Shown here: piece after piece, positions 6,431-15,000 of the stretch
How the letters are laid out: each line of letters begins with the position of its first letter
How positions within the stretch are numbered: position 1 is the first letter of the stretch
DNA from: an uncultured Bacteroidales bacterium
Lineage (GTDB): Bacteria > Bacteroidota > Bacteroidia > Bacteroidales > Lentimicrobiaceae
Assembly: GCA_937894795.1 (NCBI GenBank)
Contig: CALCQV010000119.1
Span: 1 to 22,589, forward strand
Length of the DNA: 22,589 bases
Direction: 5' to 3'
Made by a program: the position numbers and the translations under genes
The notes under the pieces: generated by a model
The model's database searches: none
Told to the model about the DNA's origin: nothing
What the model saw: only the letters and a program-made list of their open reading frames with translations

Positions 6431-7705
6431 TCATTTGATGAAGGCGGGATCTTTAAATATCAGGTTCCCAATACGGCAATTCAGGCAGTTATTCCTGTCG
6501 CAATATAATTCTTTCATTCCCATCAGTGCCTGGGTATTATAGGCCGTTGAAACATCCATGCCCAGCGCTTGCCATTGTCGTATTGCCGAGTTGTTCTCAC
6601 CGGGAATCCGTTCAAACAGGCTTAAAGCCTTGTTACAGAGGTGATCATTACCGGTGGAGCTGCCATAAACAAACATAAAGGGCAATACGGCATTGATGAT
6701 TAGCAGGTGGGCTGCCGATTGGCCCAATCGCTTGGTTTTACCTTTCGTATAATGATCAAATGTATAGTGGTCATTCCAATATTCTGAAGATTCAACCATG
6801 AACGCATCAGCCATTTCATCAATGGAATTCATGGAGATGATTTTGGATAGTAGTCCTGCATTGCTGCTCAACAGATTAGCAAACTGGGATATACGGATTG
6901 TAGGGAAGTTCACCGGCCGTAACCGTAAATATTTCCAGAGCGATTGAGCAATAGGGGCAAGCTTATATTTGGTGCGCAGGAAGGTGTATTCCTGAAAAAG
7001 CGACTGTGCGTAAGGGTCTGTGAGCTCCTGTGTGAGCAATCCTGCCTGTCCGAATAGCAAAGCCTCCATCTGGTGCGTATTGCCGGCGTGGTGGGCCAGT
7101 ATTTTATATGTCACTGACCTGGCCAGCATTTCAAAGGGGAGCGCGTTGATGCTGAAACCAAAACTCCGGGCTATAATATGATAGAACGCTTCTTCCCAGT
7201 CATTTTGTGAGGCATTCAGCGCATCCTGGATAAAATCAGCCTTATGCTCCAGCTTCTCAATAAGCATTCGCTCAAGCCATAATGAAAGTTCCGTAGCGGG
7301 CACCTGCTGAATCAAACCGGCGCAATGCACAAACTCAGGGCTTTGAATAAATTGACAATAGGCATCATACAGGCCGGTATCTATTCTGCCGGCCAGTTCA
7401 CAAACAGGCATCCCGGGGAACTTTTCATGAGCATCGTGCCTGTATACAACATGCAACACAACATTTTTATAGGCTTCATCATCCTGGTGGCCATGCTTAA
7501 ACCAGTCGGATGAGTTTACATGAATCTCCACATTCCCGGCCCACATGGTTTCGCCTATACTGAGCCGTGCGTCAGAGAAATCAGGCCCCGCATTGGTATT
7601 ATGGAACCCGGGGTTAATAACTGTGACTGTTTCATTGTGAGTGGTTGTAAGAGGTTGGGTGAATAGTCGGTTCTGCCATAAATAGTGTAGGAAGTTTTCA
7701 GTCAT
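6431..7705 (-). CDS. DUF2851 family protein
   Basis: The 424-residue product has the strongly conserved N-terminal block of DUF2851: a NPGFHNTNAGPDF stretch followed by WAGNVEIHVNSSDW, KHGH and VVLHVVYRHD. The family is widespread in Bacteroidota, mostly single copy, and has no established function. There is no signal peptide or membrane helix, so it should be cytoplasmic. The C-terminus has a cysteine cluster C402-x4-C407-x2-C410 followed by RIGN, which could bind a metal or an iron-sulfur cluster; this is inference from spacing. The N-terminal block, with Asn, Asp, Glu and His residues in short strands, looks like a catalytic or nucleic-acid-binding core, but I cannot assign one. It stands alone, transcribed away from the zapA operon. 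Confidence 0.85.
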   Translation of the reverse strand: MTENFLHYLWQNRLFTQPLTTTHNETVTVINPGFHNTNAGPDFSDARLSIGETMWAGNVEIHVNSSDWFKHGHQDDEAYKNVVLHVVYRHDAHEKFPGMPVCELAGRIDTGLYDAYCQFIQSPEFVHCAGLIQQVPATELSLWLERMLIEKLEHKADFIQDALNASQNDWEEAFYHIIARSFGFSINALPFEMLARSVTYKILAHHAGNTHQMEALLFGQAGLLTQELTDPYAQSLFQEYTFLRTKYKLAPIAQSLWKYLRLRPVNFPTIRISQFANLLSSNAGLLSKIISMNSIDEMADAFMVESSEYWNDHYTFDHYTKGKTKRLGQSAAHLLIINAVLPFMFVYGSSTGNDHLCNKALSLFERIPGENNSAIRQWQALGMDVSTAYNTQALMGMKELYCDRNNCLNCRIGNLIFKDPAFIK

Positions 7706-7774
7706 TATGAAATTTTCAGCTAAAAATGATAATTATGTGTGAAGTGAAGCGTTATATTATTATATTTGAGAAGT

Positions 7775-7782
7775 CAAATGTA
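7775..7782 (-). promoter_or_regulatory. Possible -7 promoter element for the DUF2851 gene
   Basis: On the minus strand the sequence reads TACATTTG, matching TAnnTTTG, 70 bases before the ATG at 7705. The -33 partner is poor (ATTG at 17 bases). It would lie back to back with the zapA-operon promoter. Confidence 0.35.
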
Positions 7783-7795
7783 CAATTTTCAGAGG

Positions 7796-7826
7796 TTGGC
7801 AATTTATAAACTTTAGCTTATCTTTG
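7796..7826 (+). promoter_or_regulatory. Promoter of the coiled-coil/zapA operon
   Basis: TTGG at 7796-7799 and TATCTTTG at 7819-7826 are separated by 19 bases, which fits the Bacteroidota sigma-70-type promoter (TTTG-like -33, TAnnTTTG -7). Transcription should start near 7831, leaving a leader of about 14 bases before the ATG at 7845. This also rules out the upstream TTG at 7824 as start. Confidence 0.65.
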
Positions 7827-7844
7827 CAGCTCAACGATAAGTTT

Positions 7845-8132
7845 ATGAAAAGTGCAAGTACATTAATTACAGGCATTGAATACAAGGTTCGTAAACTGAT
7901 TGAACAGATTGAGATACTTGAAAATGAAAACGCTCAACTGAATGACAAAATTGAACAATTAAAAACAAATATAAAAAGTCTGGAGCTTAGCATTGATGAG
8001 CAACAGCAACGAATAAAAGTACTTAAATTAGCAAAATCTTTGAACAAAGAGGAGAGCAAGACAGAAGTTAAATTAAAGATTAATGAACTTTTGCGGGAAA
8101 TTGATAATTGTGTACGACTTTTAAATAAATAA
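7845..8132 (+). CDS. Small coiled-coil protein upstream of zapA
   Basis: The gene encodes 95 residues from ATG 7845. Almost the whole chain is a predicted coiled coil: after a start of about 14 residues, heptads with Leu/Ile at core positions run from KVRKLIEQIEILENENAQL through to the final LREIDNCVRLLNK. It has no signal peptide, membrane segment or catalytic motif. It is 21 bases upstream of zapA and shares the promoter at 7796-7826. I do not recognise a named family. A small coiled-coil protein linked to ZapA recalls ZapB of Escherichia coli, a coiled-coil partner of ZapA at the Z-ring, so a division role is a reasonable guess. The similarity is in context and structure only, and a heptad-rich sequence cannot prove homology. 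Confidence 0.75.
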   Translation: MKSASTLITGIEYKVRKLIEQIEILENENAQLNDKIEQLKTNIKSLELSIDEQQQRIKVLKLAKSLNKEESKTEVKLKINELLREIDNCVRLLNK

Positions 8133-8153
8133 ACTGTTAAGGAATATTGTATA

Positions 8154-8441
8154 ATGGATGAACTCTCTATAACTGTAGTAATTGCTGACAGGCCTTACAA
8201 GTTGAAGGTTGACAGGAATGAAGAAGAGGGAGTGCGAAAAGCTGCTAAGGTAATTGAAGAACATATGGAGAAATATGCAAGTTCTTTCCAATTTAAGGAT
8301 AAACAGGATTTACTTGCAATGGTAGCATTACAATTCTCAGCCAGTACCATTGAACTGGAAGAGCAATTGAGATACAGAGACAATCAGATGTTGGACAAGC
8401 TGGCAGAGATTGACAAGGTTTTAACAGAACATTTAGATTAA
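8154..8441 (+). CDS. zapA: Cell division protein ZapA
   Basis: The 95-residue product matches ZapA in length and layout. A short beta-rich N-terminal part (ELSITVVIADRPYKLKV) is followed by the RNEEEGVRKAAKVIEEHMEKY helix, the KDKQDLLAMVALQFSASTIELEEQ block and a C-terminal coiled coil. ZapA binds FtsZ in the cytoplasm and bundles or crosslinks its filaments at the division site. The gene sits between a small coiled-coil gene and a 6S RNA gene; the zapA-6S RNA linkage is also found in proteobacteria. It is likely co-transcribed with the upstream coiled-coil gene. Confidence 0.9.
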   Translation: MDELSITVVIADRPYKLKVDRNEEEGVRKAAKVIEEHMEKYASSFQFKDKQDLLAMVALQFSASTIELEEQLRYRDNQMLDKLAEIDKVLTEHLD

Positions 8442-8480
8442 AGAATCGCACATCAGTTCTTTGAAAAAGTATTTAAAATA

Positions 8481-8677
8481 TCCCGCATTGAATCGACCAA
8501 GTTTGTAAACTCAACATTTTCAACTTTGGGGCAAAGCTCAGTTAAGGATGAAAAACAGGCCTTAACCGGTTTCGGCCGGTCTCCCTTAGGGGGGCATTGG
8601 AAGTTTGACATCCCTGGCAGCTCCAGTTATGTAGTTTTGGGGTTTACCAAAACTCTAGATCAATGCGGGTTTTTTTG
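8481..8677 (+). ncRNA. ssrS: 6S RNA (ssrS)
   Basis: This non-coding stretch lies between zapA and rny and folds end to end. The 5' arm 8482-8491 (CCCGCATTGA) pairs perfectly with 8660-8669 (TCAATGCGGG). A second helix joins 8500-8510 with 8642-8654 apart from a two-base bulge. Inside are short hairpins such as ACCGG...CCGGT (about 8566-8581) and TCCC...GGGG (about 8582-8593). The closing helix runs straight into seven Ts (8670-8676), so its 3' strand serves as a terminator. Size (about 190 nt), long closing stem with interrupted internal helices, and position after zapA all fit 6S RNA, which mimics an open promoter and sequesters housekeeping RNA polymerase. The ends are estimated, and the open reading frame across it has no coding character. 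Confidence 0.72.
8482..8676 (+). terminator. Closing-stem terminator of the 6S RNA
   Basis: The 3' strand TCAATGCGGG (8660-8669) followed by T7 (8670-8676) forms a Rho-independent terminator only through pairing with the 5' end of the RNA at 8482-8491. It separates the zapA/6S unit from rny. Confidence 0.6.
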
Positions 8678-8724
8678 TCTTCTTTACTCCATAATTCAAC
8701 AACAATAACTAACCAACTTACAAC

Positions 8725-10269
8725 ATGGAGACATTAATAATATGCATTGTGGCAGCACTTGTAGGACTAGCAGCCGGTGTTGTGATTACCAGCGCTTTTC
8801 TCAGAAAGGCCATTGAGAAGAAAAGTGAGAATATATTGAAAGATGCCGAAGAAAAAGGCGAAATGATTAAAAAGGATAAAATCCTTCAGGCCAAAGAGAA
8901 ATATTTGCAACTGAAATCAGATTACGAAAACACTTTTCAGGAAAAAAACAAAGAAATTCTTAAAAACGAAAACAGATTAAAACAAAAGGAAGCCACCATT
9001 TCACAGAAGATTGAAGAGCTTCAGCGTAAACAGAAAGAAGTAACCACCATAAAAGATTCCTTAACCTCGCAGGTTGAGATTGTCAATAAAAGACAACAGG
9101 ATCTGGAAAAGGCTGTCAAGCAGCAGGTTGACCAGTTGGAAGCAATTTCCGGCATGTCGGCCGAGGAAGCCAAGAGCCAGCTGGTTGAAACCCTCAAGGA
9201 TGAAGCTAAGGCCGAAGCCCTGGTACATATCAAGGATATTGTTGATGAAGCCAAGCTTACCGCCAATAATGAAGCCAAGAAAATAGTCATTGAAACCATA
9301 CAGCGCACTGCCGCTGAACACGCCATTGAAAACAGCGTTTCCGTCTTCAACATTGAGAGTGAAGAGATCAAAGGCCGTATCATTGGCCGTGAGGGACGAA
9401 ATATACGTACCCTTGAATCACTTACCGGTGTTGAGATCATCATTGATGACTCGCCCGAAGCCATTATTCTTTCAGGCTTTGACCCGGTACGCCGTGAAAT
9501 AGCACGACTCTCCCTGCATAAACTGGTGACCGATGGCCGTATTCATCCTGCCCGTATTGAAGAGGTTGTTGGTAAGGTTAAAAAACAGATTGAACAGGAA
9601 ATTGTAGAAACCGGTAAACGTACCACCATCGACTTGGGTATACATGGCCTGCATCCTGAGCTTATACGCATGATAGGTAAGATGAAATACCGCTCATCAT
9701 ATGGCCAGAACCTGCTTCAGCACTCCAAGGAAGTGGCCAACCTGTGTGCTACCATGGCTGCTGAACTTGGTTTGAGTCCCAAGAAAGCCAAACGTGCCGG
9801 CCTGTTGCATGATATAGGTAAAGTGCCTGATAATGAGCCTGAATTACCACATGCCATTCTGGGTATGAAGATTGCTGAGCGCTTCAAGGAACCTGCTGAT
9901 ATATGCAACGCCATTGGTGCCCACCACGATGAAATTGAAATGGAAAGCCTTATTGCTCCCATTGTTCAGGTATGCGATGCCATCTCAGGCGCACGCCCCG
10001 GTGCCCGCCGTGAAGTGGTGGAAGCCTACATTCAGCGTTTGAACCATCTTGAAGAACTGGCCCTCTCCTACCCCGGTGTGGTTAAAACCTACGCCATCCA
10101 AGCCGGCAGGGAACTGAGGGTTATTGTTGGTGCCGATAAAGTGTCAGATGACGATGCCAATAAGATCTCGTACGACCTGTCGCGCAAGATCCAGGATGAG
10201 ATGACCTACCCCGGACAGATTAAAATTACCGTAATCAGGGAAACCAGGGCTATCAGTTTCGCAAAATAA
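8725..10269 (+). CDS. rny: Ribonuclease Y
   Basis: The 514-residue product has every part of RNase Y in order. These are an N-terminal membrane anchor (residues 4-25), a long charged coiled coil (about 28-200), a KH domain with the G-R-E-G-R loop (221-225 in IIGREGRNIRTLE), an HD domain with H333 and H362-D363 (LLHDIGK), HH in GAHHDEIE, and the family's C-terminal domain (VKTYAIQAGRELRVIV). Length is normal (about 520). It is an inner-membrane-tethered endoribonuclease that begins mRNA decay. It lies 48 bases after the 6S RNA terminator, so it probably has its own promoter, although I see no good TAnnTTTG in that gap. A strong hairpin follows at 10291-10327. Confidence 0.95.
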   Translation: METLIICIVAALVGLAAGVVITSAFLRKAIEKKSENILKDAEEKGEMIKKDKILQAKEKYLQLKSDYENTFQEKNKEILKNENRLKQKEATISQKIEELQRKQKEVTTIKDSLTSQVEIVNKRQQDLEKAVKQQVDQLEAISGMSAEEAKSQLVETLKDEAKAEALVHIKDIVDEAKLTANNEAKKIVIETIQRTAAEHAIENSVSVFNIESEEIKGRIIGREGRNIRTLESLTGVEIIIDDSPEAIILSGFDPVRREIARLSLHKLVTDGRIHPARIEEVVGKVKKQIEQEIVETGKRTTIDLGIHGLHPELIRMIGKMKYRSSYGQNLLQHSKEVANLCATMAAELGLSPKKAKRAGLLHDIGKVPDNEPELPHAILGMKIAERFKEPADICNAIGAHHDEIEMESLIAPIVQVCDAISGARPGARREVVEAYIQRLNHLEELALSYPGVVKTYAIQAGRELRVIVGADKVSDDDANKISYDLSRKIQDEMTYPGQIKITVIRETRAISFAK

Positions 10270-10290
10270 CCATTGTTCTTATTTTTTATA

Positions 10291-10327
10291 AAAGACCCCT
10301 TCATGAAATGATTCATAAAGGGGTCTT
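10291..10327. terminator. Bidirectional terminator between rny and the DUF493 gene
   Basis: AAAGACCCCTTCATGA (10291-10306) pairs with TCATAAAGGGGTCTTT (10312-10327) with a single C-A mismatch and a five-base loop. T-rich sequence follows in both directions: TCTCTTCT on plus, TTATAAAAAATAAG on minus. It serves two convergent genes. Confidence 0.8.
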
Positions 10328-10333
10328 TCTCTT

Positions 10334-10612
10334 CTACAGAGCTATAATATCTTCTATTATGGATGCCTTTTTGTAGCGTTCAATGACTTCGGCAGGATCC
10401 ATCATCATCTCTCTTATGGTAACCGACATGTATTTCCCTTTGGATGAGTGCCTGACTGTGAATTTTGAGAGTTCACTGAAAATACTTCTCAATATGGCAT
10501 AATTGCGATTATTGTCGGGCATTATAAACTTGAACATATACACCTGTGGCCAGTGTCCATGATCACCCAATTGTTTCCCCAACCGTTCCAGAAAATCGCT
10601 ATCTATTGCCAT
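10334..10612 (-). CDS. DUF493 family protein (YbeD-like)
   Basis: The 92-residue product fits the DUF493/YbeD family, small cytoplasmic alpha/beta proteins with an ACT-like fold and unknown function. The match is the WPQVYMFKFIMP opening strand, the SKGKYMSVTIREMM central strands and the final VIERYKKA helix. This version is typical of Bacteroidota. It has no catalytic motif. It starts 43 bases after the DUF58 gene on the same strand, so it is probably co-transcribed with it, and is followed by the terminator at 10291-10327. A ligand-binding or regulatory role is suggested by the fold only. Confidence 0.75.
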   Translation of the reverse strand: MAIDSDFLERLGKQLGDHGHWPQVYMFKFIMPDNNRNYAILRSIFSELSKFTVRHSSKGKYMSVTIREMMMDPAEVIERYKKASIIEDIIAL

Positions 10613-10655
10613 AGTATAATGTAAGGGTAAAATATTAAATGAACCGGATCAGCTA

Positions 10656-11585
10656 TTACATCATTTTCATCCTTTTTAGGAAGAAGGGCAGTAAAATCTG
10701 TTTAAAGCCAAGGTTTATATCGGCTTCAACAAATTCAATGTGGTATTGGGCGCATCTGCGCATGAGTTCAGTCTTGAAGGAGTCCAGTCTTTGGATATAG
10801 GTATCCCTGATTTCGTGGGGCCTGATCTTTATCTCTTCACCACTCTCCAGGTCAACAAACTTGTACGGTTTGTTGTCGAATGAGAAGTCAATCTCTGCCC
10901 TCTTGTCGGTGACATGAAATAAGATCACCTCATGTTTATTGTGCTTCAGGTGCTGCAGGGCTGAGAAGAGCTCTTCATCAATAGTATTGTCAAACATATC
11001 GCTGAAGATAATAACCAGCGAGCGTTTATGAATATTATCAGCCACTTCGTGCAATGCTTTGGCTGCCCGGGTTGTCTCACCTGTTTTATCAGATTCTTTC
11101 TTTTCAATCAGCTCATTCAGCCTGGTGAAAAGGAATTTGCGATGAACAAGGTTTGAATGGGCCTCCGTATGCAATTTAATATGGTCGGTGAAGATGCTCA
11201 GGCCTGATGCATCCCTTTGCCGGTGGAGCAGCTGAATAACAGCGGCAGCGGCATATACGGAGAAGGTCATCTTATCCATATTGTCGAGCGATGTTTTACC
11301 ATGCATGGGATAATACATGGATGACGAACCATCAATCACAATCTGGCATCTCAGGTTGGTCTCTTCCTCAAACCGCTTGACATACATGCGGTCAGTCCTG
11401 CTGTAGAGCTTCCAGTCGATGTGTTTCACCGATTCTCCCTGGTTGTATAGCCTATGTTCGGCAAACTCAACCGAGAAGCCATGAAAGGGACTCTTGTGCA
11501 TACCGGTGATGAAGCCTTCCACCACCTGGTGTGCCAACAGCTCCAGCGGCAGCAATTCATCAAACCGGGCTTGTTCTACGGGCAT
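10656..11585 (-). CDS. DUF58 domain protein (von Willebrand A-like fold)
   Basis: The 309-residue cytoplasmic protein carries the DUF58 core: GESVKHIDWKLYSRTDRMYVKRFEEE (residues about 50-75) and then a MIDAS-like strand, IVIDGSSSMYYP (82-93), as in von Willebrand A folds that bind a metal through D-x-S-x-S. DUF58 proteins usually accompany MoxR AAA+ ATPases and BatA-type membrane proteins in stress or envelope operons. Here no MoxR gene is adjacent: trxA lies upstream behind a terminator and DUF493 downstream. The full length and intact motif argue against decay. Its MoxR partner is presumably encoded elsewhere. Specific function unknown. Confidence 0.85.
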   Translation of the reverse strand: MPVEQARFDELLPLELLAHQVVEGFITGMHKSPFHGFSVEFAEHRLYNQGESVKHIDWKLYSRTDRMYVKRFEEETNLRCQIVIDGSSSMYYPMHGKTSLDNMDKMTFSVYAAAAVIQLLHRQRDASGLSIFTDHIKLHTEAHSNLVHRKFLFTRLNELIEKKESDKTGETTRAAKALHEVADNIHKRSLVIIFSDMFDNTIDEELFSALQHLKHNKHEVILFHVTDKRAEIDFSFDNKPYKFVDLESGEEIKIRPHEIRDTYIQRLDSFKTELMRRCAQYHIEFVEADINLGFKQILLPFFLKRMKMM

Positions 11586-11609
11586 TTTTATTTGATTCTA
11601 TATAACAAA

Positions 11610-11637
11610 CCGGGATACAAGCATTGTTGCATCCCGG
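11610..11637 (-). terminator. Terminator after trxA
   Basis: On the minus strand CCGGGATGCAA pairs with TTGTATCCCGG around a six-base loop (11 pairs, one G-T), followed by TTTGTTATATAG. It sits 20 bases after the trxA stop and separates trxA from the DUF58 gene. Confidence 0.65.
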
Positions 11638-11657
11638 CTTAAACCTTTTTATACCTG

Positions 11658-11975
11658 TTACAGTAATTTCTCGAGCTTGGATGCCAATACTGATTTGGGT
11701 GAAACGCCAACAAGTTTATCCACTACTTCACCACCCTTGAAGAAAAGAATGGTTGGAATGTTACGTATGCTGAAACGTGCCGTAACAGTGGGATTATTGT
11801 CCACATCCAGTTTGCCGACAACAGCTTTACCGGCATATTCATGACCCAGTTCTTCTACTATCGGGCCAACCATGCGACAGGGGCCGCACCATTCTGCCCA
11901 TAAATCAACAAGTACAGGTTTATCGGATTTCAGGACGATTTCTTCAAAATTCGCATCAGTTAACTCAAGTGCCAT
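11658..11975 (-). CDS. trxA: Thioredoxin
   Basis: The 105-residue cytoplasmic thioredoxin has the active site W29-C30-G-P-C33, the buried Asp of the VLVDLWAEW strand, and the cis-proline P74 in RNIPTILFF. Length is normal and there is no signal peptide. It reduces disulfides in enzymes such as ribonucleotide reductase using electrons from thioredoxin reductase. It lies 53 bases after dnaE on the same strand but has its own promoter-like element at 12010-12017 and a hairpin terminator at 11610-11637, so it can be expressed alone. The dnaE-trxA pairing is common in Bacteroidota. Confidence 0.95.
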   Translation of the reverse strand: MALELTDANFEEIVLKSDKPVLVDLWAEWCGPCRMVGPIVEELGHEYAGKAVVGKLDVDNNPTVTARFSIRNIPTILFFKGGEVVDKLVGVSPKSVLASKLEKLL

Positions 11976-12009
11976 ATTTTTGATTTTTTTGTATTGTTAA
12001 AACTGACTT

Positions 12010-12017
12010 CAAAGATA
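12010..12017 (-). promoter_or_regulatory. Promoter element of trxA
   Basis: On the minus strand the sequence reads TATCTTTG, a full match to TAnnTTTG, with TTTA 19 bases upstream as a near-consensus -33. It lies in the dnaE-trxA gap; transcription would start near 12004, about 28 bases before the trxA ATG. Confidence 0.55.
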
Positions 12018-12028
12018 GTATTATTATT

Positions 12029-15000
12029 CTAATTGATAAAAACTTCAACTTCTTTAATGTTCTTTATTACCTGAACCGCAAATGAAGGTGATACCGGCAC
12101 TCTCGACACCATGCGCACGGTCACTTTATCAGCCTCATCCAGCACTTCAAAGGCCAGTGAGCAGGTACCTCTGTTGCTATCCCTCAATGCTTTAAGCTTT
12201 TTAATCAACCCCTCTTCCACCAAAAAGGCATCTATCTTCACTAGTATGCTCCGGGTCATATTTTCAAGCACTTCAGATAAAAGGGAGATGGATGATATCT
12301 TGAATTCAAAGGTTTCTGAATCCCTGAACCTCTTTTGGAAAGTGCCCTTTATAAGCACGGCCGTACCCTCTGAGAGCAGGTGTTTAAAACGCATGTAATC
12401 CTCGGCAAAGAGGGCCAGGTTGACTGAGTCAAGCATATCTTCCAGATAGAATGTGCCAAAAGGCTTGTTCTGCTTTGAAATAAGATGGCGGGGACCTGTA
12501 ACGATGCCGGCCACTGTGATATTCACCCCTGCATTGGCCTTGCTGTTTTCTTCAAGCAGGTCATTAACGGTATGCTTGCAGAAGGATTCAATCTCCAGGG
12601 CATAATCGTGCAGGGGGTGCCCTGAGATGTAGAAACCGGCAATCTCCTTTTCATACCTGAGCTGTTCAAAGTTGCTCCATGGTTCACACTCCGGGAGCTT
12701 TATCTCAGGCATTTCCACCTCCGATGATCCTCCAAACAGGCTCACCTGCATAACCTGTTTCTGCGCCTGGTATTCTGATGCATTCCTTATAACCTTCTCC
12801 AGGAAAGTCATGCCATCGGCCGACTCTTTATGGAAATACTGAGCCCTGTGTGAGTTGGGGAAGTTGTCAAAGGCTCCTGCCATGGCCAGCACTTCCAGAC
12901 TCTTGCGGTTTACCGTCCTCAGGTTCACCCTCCGTGTCAGGTCGAAAATATTCTTGTATGGCCCATTGGCATCTCTCTCTTCAATGAGTGAGGCCACGGC
13001 GTTTTCACCAATCCCCTTGATACCGCCGATGCCGAAACGTATTTCATTGTTCTTGTTGACCGTAAACCGGTATCCTGATTCATTAACATCAGGTCCCAGC
13101 ACAGGAATGCCCATCCTCTTGGTCTCATCAATAAAGAAGGTGAGTTTTTTCTGATCATTCAAACTATGCGTCATAACCGCCGCCATGTATTCAGCGGGGT
13201 AATGAGCCTTAAGGTAGGCGGTCTGGAATGCCACAAAAGCATAGCAGGTTGAATGTGATTTATTGAAAGCGTATGAAGCAAAGGCCTCCCAGTCTGACCA
13301 AATCTTCTCGGCAACCTTGGTGTCGATGCCATTCTTAGCGGCACATCCCTCTACAAAACGGGCCTTATTCTTGGCCAATGTCTCCTGGTTCTTCTTGCTG
13401 ATGGCCTTCCGCAATACATCGGCATCACCCTTTGAGAAACCGGCAAGTTTCTGCGACAGCAACATCAGCTGCTCCTGATAAACAGTGATACCATAGGTTT
13501 CCTTCAGGTACTCCTCCATTTCAGGGGTATCATAAACCACCTTTTCACGTCCGAACTTACGGGCAATGAAGTTGGGTATATACTCAATTGGGCCCGGCCG
13601 GTACAGGGCATTCATGGCAATAAGGTCCTCAAACCTGTCGGGCTTCAGCTCCCGCAGGGCCTTCTGCATACCAGGCGATTCAAACTGGAACGTACCGTTG
13701 GTTTCACCCCGCTGGTATAGCTCAAGTGTTTTCTGGTCATCCAGCGGTATATCGTCAATAACAATTTTGGTCTTATGGTTTTCCTCTATCAGCTCCAGTG
13801 CGTCGCGAATGATGCTCAGGGTCTTCAATCCCAGGAAGTCCATCTTGATAACGCCGGCATCCTCAATTTCCCTACCCTCAAACTGGGTGATAAGCAAGTT
13901 GGTCTCCTTAGAGGTAAGCACCGGAATAATATCAGTAAGGTCAGTGGGGGCAATGATGATGCCGGCAGCATGAAGGCCGGTGCTGCGCACGCTTCCCTCC
14001 AATGAGATAGCCTCTTTCAGTACCTCTGCCTTAATGTCTTTACCCTGTGCTATCTCTCTGAGTTTCTTTACCGCCTCAATATCATCGTTATTGTATTGTT
14101 CCTTCTCTTTGAGGCTGTCTTTACCGGTGAGGGGTGCCAGCATCACCCTTTTCAGTTCCGTTCCCGGCTTATCGGGAACCATTTTAGCCAGGGCATTGGC
14201 TTCACTCAGCGGCAGGTTAAGTACCCTGGCCACATCCTTGATGGAGCTCTTGGCGGCCATGGTTCCAAAGGTCACAATCTGGGCCACCTGGTTCCTGCCA
14301 TACTTATCCACCACATAATCAATGACCTTCTGCCTGCCTTCATCGTCAAAATCCGTATCTATATCAGGCATGCTCTTACGGTCGGGATTCAGGAACCGCT
14401 CAAACAGCAGATTGTACTTCATCGGGTCTATATTGGTAATGCCGATACAGTAAGCAACCACCGAGCCGGCAGCCGAACCACGCCCCGGTCCTACAAAAAC
14501 GCCCAGATCACGGCCCGCGCTTATAAAGTCGGCTACAATCAGGAAGTACCCTGTAAAGCCCATCTTGCGTATGGTCTCCAGTTCAAAATGCAACCGCTCC
14601 TCAATCTCGGGCGTTACATTGCCATACTTGCGGCGAGCCCCTTCAAATGTTTTATCATACAGATACTGGAACTGGTCAGTCATGCCGTCGGGCAATGCAA
14701 AGTGGGGAAGCATGATATCCTTTTTAAGGTTCAGCAGCTCCACCTTATCAATAATCTCATTGGTATTGTCAATAGCCTGAGGCAGATCACTGAAGGTTTC
14801 CAACATCTGGGCCGTAGTCTTGAAGAAGAACTGGTCATTGTAAAAAGCAAACCGCTTACCCTTCACTGACACCTCCTCATCATTGTAATCCTTCATGGAG
14901 GGGGTGCTCTGCAGCTCATTGGTATTCACACACAACAGGATATCGTGGGCATTGTAGAAGTCCTGCTCCACATAATGTGAATCATTGGTGGCAATAACCT

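Noticed and set aside
7824..7844. TTG start for the coiled-coil gene
   Set aside because: It lies within the TATCTTTG promoter element, upstream of the expected transcript start.
8632..8639. TAGTTTTG as a promoter for rny
   Set aside because: It sits in the 3' helix of the 6S RNA, the nearest TTTG is 24 bases upstream instead of 19-21, and a terminator lies between it and rny.
8526..8708. 60-codon open frame between zapA and rny
   Set aside because: It overlaps the 6S RNA structure and runs through its terminator stem and T-run, so the pairing explains the sequence better than coding.
14096..14869. 257-codon open frame on the plus strand inside dnaE
   Set aside because: It is antisense to the well-conserved polymerase core, resembles no family and has a composition expected from the reverse complement of a coding region.
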